DNA of 54,348 nt from Chlorobiaceae bacterium (GCA_013334865.1 JAAXWS010000017.1:1-54348), one strand, 5' to 3'; positions 26,303 to 34,512 are shown, numbered from the stretch's first letter. The notes: generated from the letters alone by a model not told the origin. Program-made: numbers and translations.

Positions 26303-26411
26303 GCCGTGTCGAAGCTTCTTGTGCCCGGCGTGGGAGCGGGCGTTTCCTTTCGCCGTTCCCGCATGGGAAGGCAAGCAAATATAAGCATTTCCGGATTTAC
26401 TTGGGTCTCCG

Positions 26412-27539
26412 CTACCCGTGCATTAATTCACCGGCCACCAGATCGGCGAAAAGAAAACCCTTCTCCGTCAGGGCGACCATGTCGCCGGCCACGCTGATCC
26501 ACCCCTTTTCGACGAAGCTGCCGAGGGCGTCTTCGAGGCGTTGCGGCTCCGACGCATGGCCAGAGTGCAGGTACTCGAGCGGCAGGGCGCGTTTGATCCT
26601 CAGGGAGAGGAACACCTCCTCGTCGAACCGCTGCTGCGGCGTCAGCACCTCCCTGAAATCCTCGGCGTGCGCCGGGTCGGAGAGGTAGCGCGTCAGGCTG
26701 CAGGCGTTGGAGAACCGGCTTTCGACGCCGCCCTCCACCATGAAGCTGTGCGCCGAAGGGCCGAAGCCGAGGTAGGGCTCCCGCATCCAGCTCCCGAGGT
26801 TGTATCGCGAGTGGAATCCCTCCAGCGCGTAGTTCGATACCTCGTAATGCCGGTACCCGGCTTCCGTGAGCTTCCTGCACGCCAGGTCGTACATGGCCGC
26901 CTGGACCGCCTCACCCGGCAGCTCGACCCTGCCGTTTCGGACATCCCGCCAGAGGCGCGTCCGCTCCTCGAGGGTCAGCATGTAGACCGATACGTGCGGC
27001 ACCCCGAGCCCCAGGGCGGCGCAAAGGTCGCCCGCCCATTCGTCGACCCCCTCCCCTTCGGCACCGCACATCAGGTCGATGGCAACCGAACCGAAGCGCT
27101 CCATGGCCTCGGCGACCGTCCGGCGGGCATCGGCTTCGGTATGCGCCCGGCCGAGCGCCCGAAGCTTCCTGCCGCTGAATGACTGCACCCCGATGCTCAG
27201 GCGATTCACCCCCGCGTCGCGAAGCGCCCCAAGCGATTCGGTGTCAAGGTCCTCCGGGTTGGCCTCGAGGGTGATCTCCGCATCAGGATCGATGGAGGCG
27301 AGGCCTGCTACCTGTGAAAGCCAGCCGGAGATGAGGGATACAGGAGCGATCGAAGGGGTGCCGCCCCCGAAATGGATCGCCTTGATCCGCCGGCCCCTGA
27401 GCAGTTCCGCCTTCGCCCTGGTCTCTTCGGAAAGGGCGTCAAAAAAGGCGACGAGCTGCTCCTTCCGGGTCACCAGGAAAAAATCGCAGTACAGGCAGCG
27501 GGCACGGCAGAAGGGGATATGGACGTAGAGCGAGAGCAT
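26412..27539 (-). CDS. hemW: HemW-type radical-SAM heme chaperone (HemN-like)
   Basis: HemW binds heme and hands it to respiratory proteins; it was long annotated as oxygen-independent coproporphyrinogen III oxidase. The 375-residue protein starts MLSLYVHIPFCRARCLYCDF, whose CxxxCxxC binds the [4Fe-4S]/SAM centre. It continues with IHFGGGTPSIAPVSL, NPEDLD, GVNRLSIGVQSF and the HemN C-terminal domain (YLGFGPSAHSF, SLRIKRALPLEYL). The extra conserved Cys that follows the triad in true HemN (CxxxCxxCxC) is Asp-Phe here, which favours HemW over oxidase. It starts 14 bases after gmhB in a glgA-gmhB-hemW run. Confidence 0.88.
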   Translation of the reverse strand: MLSLYVHIPFCRARCLYCDFFLVTRKEQLVAFFDALSEETRAKAELLRGRRIKAIHFGGGTPSIAPVSLISGWLSQVAGLASIDPDAEITLEANPEDLDTESLGALRDAGVNRLSIGVQSFSGRKLRALGRAHTEADARRTVAEAMERFGSVAIDLMCGAEGEGVDEWAGDLCAALGLGVPHVSVYMLTLEERTRLWRDVRNGRVELPGEAVQAAMYDLACRKLTEAGYRHYEVSNYALEGFHSRYNLGSWMREPYLGFGPSAHSFMVEGGVESRFSNACSLTRYLSDPAHAEDFREVLTPQQRFDEEVFLSLRIKRALPLEYLHSGHASEPQRLEDALGSFVEKGWISVAGDMVALTEKGFLFADLVAGELMHG

Positions 27540-27553
27540 GGGCGTCCCGGTCT

Positions 27554-28150
27554 TCAACGGGATGCGGAGGGGAGGATGTAGCCGGCGACGGCCTGGTAGA
27601 GGTCGTCGGCGACATGTTCCGGCAGCACCCCGTGCTCGAGGCAGATCGCCTCCTCGTTGTGGCCGGTGCGCACCAGGATCGGCCGGAGGCCGGCCCGTTG
27701 GCCGCATTCGACGTCGATCATCTTGTCGCCGATGAAAAAGGAGCCACCGAGGTCGACCTCAAGCCCTTCGGCCCTGAAATCCTCGATGGCCTTTTCGACC
27801 ATGCGCGGGGAGGGTTTCCGGCAATCGATGAATCGGTCGTATTCGGGATGGGGATATTTGGGGTGCGACGGGCAGTAGTAGCAGCGGTCGAAGAAAGTCT
27901 CCTTCTGCGCGAGCAGCTCGTTGAGGTAAAGGTTCACATCCTCGACCTGCCCGGGCGTCACGATGCCGCGGGCGATGCCGGCCTGGTTCGTGATGATCAC
28001 GATCCTGAAGCCTGCGGCACGGGCGGAGGCGATGGCCTCGTCTGCCCGTTCGATCAGCACGAAATCCTCGCGCGACGCGACGTACGTGCCGAGGTCCTTG
28101 TTGATCGTCCCGTCCCTGTCGAGGAACAGCACCCTGATCCTTTCACACAT
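27554..28150 (-). CDS. gmhB: D-glycero-D-manno-heptose 1,7-bisphosphate 7-phosphatase (HAD family)
   Basis: The enzyme removes the 7-phosphate in ADP-heptose synthesis for the LPS inner core. In its 198 residues, HAD motif I is VLFLDRDGTINKD (nucleophile and acid Asp), motif II is IITNQAGIARG, and motif III/IV is CRKPSPRMV then FIGDKMIDVECGQRAG. A zinc loop is visible as CYYCPSHPKYPHP and C of IDCRKP, the GmhB hallmark. ATG at 28150 lies 5 bases after the glgA stop; the open frame runs about 300 bases further upstream, but that is only the antisense-like GC-rich overlap with glgA. hemW follows 14 bases later. Confidence 0.92.
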   Translation of the reverse strand: MCERIRVLFLDRDGTINKDLGTYVASREDFVLIERADEAIASARAAGFRIVIITNQAGIARGIVTPGQVEDVNLYLNELLAQKETFFDRCYYCPSHPKYPHPEYDRFIDCRKPSPRMVEKAIEDFRAEGLEVDLGGSFFIGDKMIDVECGQRAGLRPILVRTGHNEEAICLEHGVLPEHVADDLYQAVAGYILPSASR

Positions 28151-28155
28151 GGCGG

Positions 28156-29622
28156 TTAACCCAGGAGTTCCCGGTACAGCTCGCCGTACTCCTCGGCGGA
28201 GGCCTTCCATGAGAAATCGCGCTCCATGCCTTCGAGCACCAGCTTCGACCACCGCTCGCCGTCGGCATGGAGGGCCAGGGCCTCGCCGAGCTTCGCGATC
28301 AGTGCATCTGGAGTATACTCGTGGAACAGGAAACCGGTCCCCTTGTCGCCGTCGACCTCCTCGATGGTATCGACGATGCCTCCACCCGCATAGGCGACCG
28401 GCACGGTGCCGTAGGCCATGGCGAACATCTGGGCCATGCCGCACGCCTCGATCTTCGAGGGCAGGACGAGGATGTCGACGCCGGCGACCATCTGGTGGAA
28501 GAACCCGTCCGTGAACTCGGTCCTGACAGCCAGCTTTTCGGGGTTTTCCGATGCCGCTTCGAGCAGCGCCAGCTCGGCATCCTTGTCGCCGGACGCGAAG
28601 ACCACCAGGCTGATGTCGAGCTCGAGCAGCTTGCCGAGGCTCTCCTTGAGGAGTTCGCCACCCTGGAAGGCATCCAGGTTCGCCATGACGCCGACAAGGG
28701 GCTTCTCAGCCTCGTAACTCAGGCCGACCTCTTCCATGAGCACCTTCTTGTCCTCGAGCTTGATCTCGGGCTGTTCGACTCCGTACCGCTTCTTGATGAG
28801 CTTGTCGAGCGCCGGGTTCCACTGCCGGGTATCGATGCCGTTGAGGATGCCGTGGAAACTGTCCCCCCGCTCCTTGAGCATCCTGTCGAGGCCGAACGAA
28901 GCCTCGGTGTCGCTGACGATCTGCCGGGCGTAGGTCTTCGAAGTGGTGGTGACCAGGTCGGCATGCCTGATGCCGGTGGCCAGCAGGTTGACCTCGTCGC
29001 CCTGGGTCACGAGGCCCTCGATCACGTCGTCAGACAGGTATTTCTGGAAGAGCTTCGCCTGGAAGATGCCCTGGCGGTAGACGTTGTGGATGGTCTGCAC
29101 CACCTTGACCTTCTTGAAGAACTCGTGCTCTGCGTAGCGGGTCTTGGCAAGGAGCGGCACGAGTCCTGCATGCCAGTCGTGGCAGTGGATGATGTCAGGC
29201 TGCCAGCCAAGGCGCACGAGGGTTTCGAGCACGCCGACACTGAAGAAAATCAGCTTTTCGGCGCTCCCCTTGTGGTCCCCCCCGAGCTGGATGTCGGAAA
29301 AGAGACCGTTTCTCTTGAAGTATTTCTCGTTGTAGAGAAAGTAGGTCTGGATCTTGCTGGACGGAAGGGCAGTAACCTTCACATGCAGCATATCGCTCTT
29401 CTCCTTCAGCGGGACTTCGATGTCGGAGAGGCGGAGCACATCATGCAGGCGGAACTTCCTGTCGTTGATGATGCCGTACTTGGGCATCATGATCCGGGCC
29501 TCGAAGCCCTCTTCCTCGAGAGCCTGCGGAAACGAGGCCATGTAATCGGCCAGCGAACTGACCCTTATAAAGGGAGAAACTTCGCCAGAGACATAAAGAA
29601 CCTTGAAATTTCTTCTGGCCAT
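28156..29622 (-). CDS. glgA: Glycogen synthase, GT5 family, green-sulfur-bacterial type
   Basis: The protein should extend alpha-1,4-glucan from ADP-glucose. The 488 residues show the GT5 N-terminal domain (VLYVSGEVSPF, IIHCHDWHAGLVPLL, VQTIHNVYRQGIF, GDEVNLLATGIRHAD, ILNGIDTRQWNP) and the C-terminal Rossmann domain with LPSKIEACGMAQMFAMAYGT, where the E and CG residues contact ADP-glucose. The N-terminal KxGGL loop of normal synthases reads RVSSLAD here, which removes the usual Lys. My memory of the C. tepidum protein is of a similarly altered loop, so this appears to be a lineage trait. It heads the glgA-gmhB-hemW run; the promoter would lie in 29623-29863. Confidence 0.85.
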   Translation of the reverse strand: MARRNFKVLYVSGEVSPFIRVSSLADYMASFPQALEEEGFEARIMMPKYGIINDRKFRLHDVLRLSDIEVPLKEKSDMLHVKVTALPSSKIQTYFLYNEKYFKRNGLFSDIQLGGDHKGSAEKLIFFSVGVLETLVRLGWQPDIIHCHDWHAGLVPLLAKTRYAEHEFFKKVKVVQTIHNVYRQGIFQAKLFQKYLSDDVIEGLVTQGDEVNLLATGIRHADLVTTTSKTYARQIVSDTEASFGLDRMLKERGDSFHGILNGIDTRQWNPALDKLIKKRYGVEQPEIKLEDKKVLMEEVGLSYEAEKPLVGVMANLDAFQGGELLKESLGKLLELDISLVVFASGDKDAELALLEAASENPEKLAVRTEFTDGFFHQMVAGVDILVLPSKIEACGMAQMFAMAYGTVPVAYAGGGIVDTIEEVDGDKGTGFLFHEYTPDALIAKLGEALALHADGERWSKLVLEGMERDFSWKASAEEYGELYRELLG

Positions 29623-29741
29623 CTATCTCGCGGTGGATCTATGTTTTTTTTCAACAAAAGCCTTTCATAGAATATCTTCAGTATTTAATTTAAGAATTTT
29701 CACGCTGAGAAACAATTTAGGGATCCCCTATCAGGCACAAC

Positions 29742-29822
29742 GAAAAAGTGTCGTGAGCGATTCGAGTGCAATCCCTGCCTGTCGGGACCAACGCAGCAAT
29801 CGGGACACGGAACATCTTTTTC
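29742..29822. repeat. Short copy of a long inverted-repeat element
   Basis: This begins GAAAAAGTGTCGTGAGCG and ends near CATCTTTTTC, with GTGCAA and CCAACGCAGCAATCGG inside. It matches the ends of the 124-bp element at 35420-35543 but lacks the middle part. It sits in the divergent region between glgA and the Ig-like lipoprotein gene. Confidence 0.6.
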
Positions 29823-29863
29823 GAAGCGCCCTACCCTTTCAACACACCGGAGGGAGCTAATTC

Positions 29864-31663
29864 GTGAGACGATTTCCCGGCCTGAAAACTCTGGCGATCC
29901 TCTGCATTTCAATCTTTGTCGGCGCCTGCGCCGTCGACCGGCCTCCCTCCGGCGGCCCACCGGACAAATCACCCCTCGCGGTCACCGCTTCGAGCCCTGA
30001 ACCCGGCATGCTCAACGTCTCGCCGACCGTGATCCGCCTCGAATTCAACCGTTTCGTCACCACCGCGGCCCTGTCGAAGGCGATCTTCTTCTCCCCCGCA
30101 ATCAGGAACTACCAGGTCACGATGCGCGGCAGGGAGGCCGAAATCCGCCTCTTCTCGCCCCTGCAACCGGAACGCACCTACACCCTCACGCTGAGAAAAT
30201 CCCTGAAAGGCTATTACGGCAACGAGCTTGCCACGAGCTGGTCGCTGCCGTTCTCGACCGGGCCATCGATCGACACGGGGACGCTCGAAGGCAGGGTATG
30301 GACGCGGATGCTCGCCCCGGCATCGAACGTCACGGTCCTGGCCTACGCATCCGGCCCGTCGGAGGCAGCTCTGCCTGACACACTTTCCGCCGCACCCGAT
30401 TACCTGACCCAGACCGACGCTGCCGGCAATTTCAGGTTCGAGAGCCTCGCCCGGGGCAGGTATCGCGTCGTCGCCCTGCGGGACGTGAACAACAACCTCC
30501 GCTTCGACCGGAGCAAGGATGAGTTCGGCGCGCCCGGCACCCCGTACATCTCCACCGGCACGAAGGGGATCGCGTTCAGGCTTGCCGACGGCGACACCTC
30601 GGCCGTTGCGGTCCAGGCGGTCCGGCCGGCCAATTCCCGGGAAATCGAGGTCGCCTTCAGGAAGCCCGTCCCATCGCTTCTGCTCGACGCCTCGGCATTC
30701 GCCATCGCCGCGAAACCCACAGGAACCCCGCTTCCGGTGCTCGCATGCTTCACCGCCGACCGAGCAGAATGGTCCTCCTCGTTCAGGCTCCTGACCGGAC
30801 CCATGGACCCCGGATCATCCTATGCCATATCGCTGGCCGGGCCGCTTGTTTCGCCCCGCCCCAAGGAGCCGGCAACCACCTTCACCGGCGGCATGGGCGC
30901 CGTGACCTGGCCAAACCTTACCGTCGCCATCGTCCCTCCCGACAAGGCCACAGCCACCTTCCCTGAGCTGGTGCGCCCCGGAGCCGGCCCCTGCGTCGAA
31001 CTGCAGTTCAACCTGCCGGTCGAGGAGTCCTCCCTCCGGAAGGCCGTGACCCTCTCCACCAGCATCAAAACCGGGGAGCAGCCGGTGCCGGTATCCATTT
31101 CAAGATACGACAGCCGCACCTGGGGCGTCAGGGCCGTAACGGGTTTCGAAGCGGGAGCCGACTACGTGCTCAGGGTCCGGACCGCACTTGTCTCGTCGCC
31201 GACCGGCGCGAAAGGAAAGGACTCCCTCATCGTCTCGAAGTTCTCCACCGCCGGGACCGGCCAGTACGGGGAGATCAGCATCACCGGCTCGGCTGATGCA
31301 ACCGAACTCCTCGTCGAGGCCCGCCGCGAAGGGACCTCGGCAGCATACCGGACGATCGTCCGTCCCACCGCCGGCGGCGGGTTCAGCCACACCTTCCGCA
31401 ACCTGCCCCCGGGCAACTACACGGTATTCGCGTTCGTCGCAAGGCCCGGCCAGCCGGTGAACCTCGAAACCCGCTGGGAGCCCGGCTCGATCGACCCGTT
31501 CCGCACCAGCGCACCCTTCGCCGCGACATCGGCAAACGTCAGGCCGGCCTGGACCTCTGAAGTGGCACTGCCCGCCCTTGCCGGCAGGCAGCAGGAACCC
31601 GGGGCAGCCCCGGCCATACCCGCGGTGAAAGCAAAACCAAAAAGAACAAGAACCAGACACTGA
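29864..31663 (+). CDS. Lipoprotein with bacterial Ig-like domains
   Basis: This surface or periplasmic lipoprotein has 599 residues. The signal peptide and lipobox are clear (LAILCISIFVGAC, Cys near residue 22), followed by a Pro/Gly-rich linker (VDRPPSGGPPDKSPLAVTAS). An Ig-like (Big_5/SbsA-type) domain follows at about 38-130 with PEPGMLNVSPTVIRLEFNRF and YTLTLRKSLKGYYGNELA. A carboxypeptidase-regulatory-like beta-sandwich lies at about 140-220 (FRFESLARGRYRVVALRDVN), and two more Ig-like segments occupy the rest. The C-terminus is Ala/Pro/Lys-rich (PAVKAKPKRTRTRH). It starts at GTG with GGAGGG 8-10 bases upstream. Its role is unknown. bchJ begins 17 bases after the stop. Confidence 0.8.
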   Translation: MRRFPGLKTLAILCISIFVGACAVDRPPSGGPPDKSPLAVTASSPEPGMLNVSPTVIRLEFNRFVTTAALSKAIFFSPAIRNYQVTMRGREAEIRLFSPLQPERTYTLTLRKSLKGYYGNELATSWSLPFSTGPSIDTGTLEGRVWTRMLAPASNVTVLAYASGPSEAALPDTLSAAPDYLTQTDAAGNFRFESLARGRYRVVALRDVNNNLRFDRSKDEFGAPGTPYISTGTKGIAFRLADGDTSAVAVQAVRPANSREIEVAFRKPVPSLLLDASAFAIAAKPTGTPLPVLACFTADRAEWSSSFRLLTGPMDPGSSYAISLAGPLVSPRPKEPATTFTGGMGAVTWPNLTVAIVPPDKATATFPELVRPGAGPCVELQFNLPVEESSLRKAVTLSTSIKTGEQPVPVSISRYDSRTWGVRAVTGFEAGADYVLRVRTALVSSPTGAKGKDSLIVSKFSTAGTGQYGEISITGSADATELLVEARREGTSAAYRTIVRPTAGGGFSHTFRNLPPGNYTVFAFVARPGQPVNLETRWEPGSIDPFRTSAPFAATSANVRPAWTSEVALPALAGRQQEPGAAPAIPAVKAKPKRTRTRH

Positions 31664-31680
31664 AACACGGACAATCATTC

Positions 31681-32253
31681 ATGAGTACTCCATCGAAAAT
31701 CGGCCCAAACTCCATCATCCAGACCGTCGGCGCCCTCGAAACGGCTTACGGCAAGCAGCGCACCGAAGAGCTGCTCACCGCCATCGGCCAGGGACACTGG
31801 ATCGGCAACCTGCCATCGGAGATGGTCGAGGAGTCGAAGTTCCACGCGCTCGTCACCGCCCTCGAGAAGGAGATCGGCGAATCGGCCACGGCCGGCATCC
31901 TGAAGGAGTCGGGAGAACGGACGGCGAAATACCTGCTCAGGGTGCGCATTCCCGGCCCGTTCCAGAAGATCGTCAAACTCCTTCCTGCCGGCCTGGCGTT
32001 CAAGGTGTTCCTGTACGCCATCAGCAAGAACGCCTGGACCTTCGCCGGAAGCGGCGAGTTCGACTACGATTCGAAACCGTCGCAGATCATCACGGTCAAG
32101 GTAACCTGCCAATCGCACCCGGTCGTGGGTAATTTCTACCTCGGCACGTTCACCGCCCTGCTCAGGGAGCTGGTCAACCCGGCAACCACGATCAGCGCCG
32201 ACATCCGCAGGAAGGTAGACGGCATCGACTGCCGCTACGCCTGCTCGATCTGA
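31681..32253 (+). CDS. bchJ: BchJ, V4R-domain protein of bacteriochlorophyll biosynthesis
   Basis: BchJ was first called the 4-vinyl (8-vinyl) reductase. As I recall, work in C. tepidum indicated that it is not the reductase but helps vinyl reduction, and that mutants leak divinyl protochlorophyllide. The 190-residue protein has the V4R/Bet3-like fold over about 60-190, with the C-terminal Cys-bearing segments VKVTCQSHPVVGNFY and GIDCRYACSI; the N-terminal part (IGPNSIIQTVGALETAYGKQ) is typical of BchJ. A tetrapyrrole-binding or channelling role is inferred. It lies 17 bases after the lipoprotein gene and is followed by a hairpin terminator. Confidence 0.85.
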   Translation: MSTPSKIGPNSIIQTVGALETAYGKQRTEELLTAIGQGHWIGNLPSEMVEESKFHALVTALEKEIGESATAGILKESGERTAKYLLRVRIPGPFQKIVKLLPAGLAFKVFLYAISKNAWTFAGSGEFDYDSKPSQIITVKVTCQSHPVVGNFYLGTFTALLRELVNPATTISADIRRKVDGIDCRYACSI

Positions 32254-32287
32254 TCCTGCAGAAAAAGCCGGATCTCCATAAATACAC

Positions 32288-32309
32288 AAAGCGGGCAGAT
32301 GCCCGCTTT
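32288..32309 (+). terminator. Hairpin terminator after bchJ
   Basis: AAAGCGGGCA-ga-TGCCCGCTTT, a perfect 10-bp stem with AAA/TTT ends, lies 35 bases after the bchJ stop and shortly before the convergent Met/Cys-rich gene. It can work in both directions. Confidence 0.7.
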
Positions 32310-32337
32310 GTCGTTAATGTCTCCTGCAGGAGGATGG

Positions 32338-32763
32338 TCACTTCTTGGGTGCCGGCAAACAGGGAGGGGTTTGCTTCTGCTGAGGGCAACAGGCCGCCCC
32401 TTTCTGCTGCGGCGCATTCGGCTTCGCGGTCTCCATGCACGGCATCTGCCCGGACATGCAGGGCATATCCTTCATCTGCGACGAAGCTGCGTCGAGGACG
32501 CCGATCAGCTTCGCCTTGTCGGCGATGATCTCCTTTCTTTCGGCGCCTGTGGCCCCCTCGTCGAGCTTCTGCTGCAGCTTCAGCACCTGGATCATGACCG
32601 GCATCGAATCCATCATGGGGCACATCGGACCCGATGCGACAGCCCCCATGCCCATGGTAATCACCGGAAGATCCGATGACGGTGCAGACCTCTGCTTCGT
32701 TTTCGCCTGGGCGGTGCCGCTGAGCACGAGTACACCGGCAAGGAAAAGGAATAACTTCTTCAT
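32338..32763 (-). CDS. Secreted Met/Cys-rich protein, possible metal binding
   Basis: The 141-residue product has a clear signal peptide (KKLFLFLAGVLVLSGTAQA) and cleaves to a mature form of about 120 residues. Two Met clusters occur: MGMGAVASGPMCPMMDSMPV near the N-terminus and QMKDMPCMSGQMPCM near residue 100. They are followed by CC and Cys in a Pro/Gln-rich tail (GAACCPQQKQTPPC). Between them is a charged helix (LKLQQKLDEGATGAERKEII). Met/Cys motifs of this type bind Cu(I) or Ag(I) in known periplasmic proteins, so copper handling is the inference. I do not recognise the family. ATG at 32763 begins the signal peptide. It is convergent with bchJ. Confidence 0.7.
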   Translation of the reverse strand: MKKLFLFLAGVLVLSGTAQAKTKQRSAPSSDLPVITMGMGAVASGPMCPMMDSMPVMIQVLKLQQKLDEGATGAERKEIIADKAKLIGVLDAASSQMKDMPCMSGQMPCMETAKPNAPQQKGAACCPQQKQTPPCLPAPKK

Positions 32764-32898
32764 ATGGACTCCGTTGAGGAATGTTGGATGTTTGATGGAA
32801 ATGTGAATCCGGGAGGCCCGACGGGCCATGGAGATCAAGATACACAATCGTTAACCAAAGAAACGAATCGGCAACGGCGCCGTCAGTACAGCGCCGCC

Positions 32899-33046
32899 TT
32901 ATTACTCCGGCGATTGAACCGCCTGAAAACCGCCCCGGCCTTCAGGGCGGGATTAAGGAAGTAACACACAATAAATATCGGCGCTTTCCTTTAGCCCAAC
33001 ATCCCCTTGCGGCCGGCTTGGCGTCCTGTTGCCGCCGGACCAATAA
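32899..33046. mobile_element. MITE-like repeat element, copy 2
   Basis: A 148-bp intergenic element begins TTATTACTCC and ends GGACCAATAA, a decayed inverted end. Inside is the hairpin region GCCCCGGCCTTCAGGGCGG. It aligns along its whole length with the copy at 41028-41167, sharing for example GCGATTGAA, CTGAAAA, AATAAAT and GCGTCCT. It occupies most of the 377-base gap between the Met/Cys-rich gene and the BI-1 family gene, in which I see no gene. Confidence 0.6.
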
Positions 33047-33140
33047 ACCGGAACCGCAAGCCTCGCCAGGAGCTTCATGCCCTTCGCACGCATGGCCTCG
33101 GTCCGGACGATAGAACTCCGGTCGTCCGCGTACCCTTCGG

Positions 33141-33890
33141 TCAACGTCTCCGCGTCTTGGCGAGCAGGCGGAGGATTTCGATGTAGAGCCAGACGAGGGT
33201 CACCATGAGGCCGAAGGCCCCGTACCACTCCATGTACTTCGGCGCACCCTGCCGTGCCCCCTGCTCGATGAAATCGAAATCGAGCACGAGGTTCATGGCG
33301 GCGACGCCGACCACGATGAGGCTGAAGATGATGCCCGCCATGCCGCTGTCGTGGATCAGAGGGAGGTTCACGCTGAAGAACGAGAGCCCGAAGCTGAGCA
33401 GGTAGTAGATCGCGATGGCTCCGGTGGCCGAGATCACCATCCGCCTGAAGCTGTCCGTCGCCCTGATGAGCCCAGACTGGTAGGTGGCGAGCAGCGCCGC
33501 GAATGTCCCGAAAGTGAGGACGGTCGCCGTGCCGACGATGCCTGGGTAGCTTCGCTCCATGAAGGCCGAGATGCCGCCGAGCGCCAGCCCCTCGAGGAGG
33601 GCATAGGGCAGGGCAAGCCTGGGGGCGAGCTGTTTGTTGAAGATGATGACGAGCGAAAGGACGAACCCTCCGATCATGCCGCCGTAGAACAGCGGTGCGA
33701 CCCCGGCGAAACCCGACGACAGGCTGCGGTACCAGACGTACGCGCCGGAAGCGATCACCGTCAGCAGCAGCAGCGCAACCTTGTTGACCGTCCCCTGGAT
33801 GGTCATGCTGCCGCCTTGCGCCCCGGCCTTTTCAAGCCCGGAGAACACGTTCGATTTCAACGCGGGGTTACCCGATTTGGTCATTTCCAT
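33141..33890 (-). CDS. Bax inhibitor-1/YccA family membrane protein
   Basis: This 249-residue protein has seven hydrophobic helices from about residue 35 to 245, in the arrangement of the BI-1 (TMBIM) family, whose bacterial members include pH-sensitive calcium-leak channels. Recognisable pieces are VNKVALLLLTVIASGAYVWY, LEGLALGGISAFMERSYPGI, and NLVLDFDFIEQGARQGAPKY, then MEWYGAFGLMVTLVWLYIEI at the end. The paired Asp of LDFDFIE near helix 6 corresponds to the pH sensor in this group. ATG at 33890 (MEMTKSGNPAL) is used; the frame could extend 99 bases upstream. The physiological role here is unknown. It is a single gene next to a decayed transposase. Confidence 0.88.
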   Translation of the reverse strand: MEMTKSGNPALKSNVFSGLEKAGAQGGSMTIQGTVNKVALLLLTVIASGAYVWYRSLSSGFAGVAPLFYGGMIGGFVLSLVIIFNKQLAPRLALPYALLEGLALGGISAFMERSYPGIVGTATVLTFGTFAALLATYQSGLIRATDSFRRMVISATGAIAIYYLLSFGLSFFSVNLPLIHDSGMAGIIFSLIVVGVAAMNLVLDFDFIEQGARQGAPKYMEWYGAFGLMVTLVWLYIEILRLLAKTRRR

Positions 33891-33978
33891 AAGTTTTCCT
33901 GTTCTGCTGTTGAAACGTTTATCTCGTGGTGATTTGCCCCAAAAAATGCAGTAAAGACGGTATGGCCAATAGCTGACA

Positions 33979-34440
33979 TCACCGGTCACCGTCTGAATTT
34001 ACAAACAGTTTGTCTTCTTGCCACTGTGCAGGATTGTTCTGGACATACTCCTGAATCTGATGCAACTCCTCTTCGTTGCGTATGACGTGTTCCCAATAGT
34101 TTCGTTGCCACAGGTGTTCTCCTGGAGTTTGACGCCATTCATTAACGCGTCTTGTCACTGCTGATTTGTATGACCTGACAACCGTAGGAACAGAACCCGC
34201 CACCGGATCCCCGAATCTCTCGAGCGGTTTTCAACCATTCATCCGCAACGATCTTGCCTGCGACGTCAGGCCGCATCAAGCCGTCAACGATCTTTCCGAA
34301 CAGACATCGACGATCGAACGTGCAGATGGTAATGAAATAGGCGCCCTGGCGGCAATAATCATATGCCTTCAGCCGTATCGAACGCCGGCACGCCGTGCCC
34401 CTACAGATATAAACAGCAGAAAAAACATAAAACGGGCGGT
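33979..34440 (-). pseudogene. Decayed REP-associated (RAYT-type) transposase
   Basis: Two minus-strand pieces of one transposase lie in different frames. The upstream piece (to about 34203) reads RRSIRLKAYDYCRQGAYFIT and ICTFDRRCLFGKIVDG, the usual N-terminus. The downstream piece (33979-34203) reads SYKSAVTRRVNEWRQTPGEH and LWQRNYWEHVIRNEEELHQI, the usual C-terminus. The middle, with the HUH motif normally written MPNHFH, is deleted, and the junction near 34203 is out of frame. It cannot be active. It lies about 70 bases beyond the bchL stop and marks an old insertion at the end of the bchNBL cluster. Confidence 0.8.
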
Positions 34441-34475
34441 ACGGTGCGCCATACCCCATATTGACGGACCATGTG

Positions 34476-34503
34476 CTGCCGCATTCCAAAAGGAAAACGG
34501 CAG
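34476..34503. terminator. Hairpin downstream of bchL
   Basis: CTGCCG-ca-TTCC-aaaa-GGAA-aa-CGGCAG forms a stem with a small internal loop 9 bases after the bchL stop. No T-run is present, so it is a possible 3' stabiliser or weak terminator. Confidence 0.4.
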
Positions 34504-34512
34504 AAGGGGGCC

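Noticed and set aside
26412-27539. Oxygen-independent coproporphyrinogen III oxidase (HemN)
   Set aside because: The radical-SAM motif is CxxxCxxC followed by Asp-Phe rather than CxxxCxxCxC, which indicates HemW.
32260-33140. CRISPR array or tandem-repeat locus
   Set aside because: Repeated-looking GC hairpins are present, but there is no regular repeat-spacer pattern anywhere in the window.
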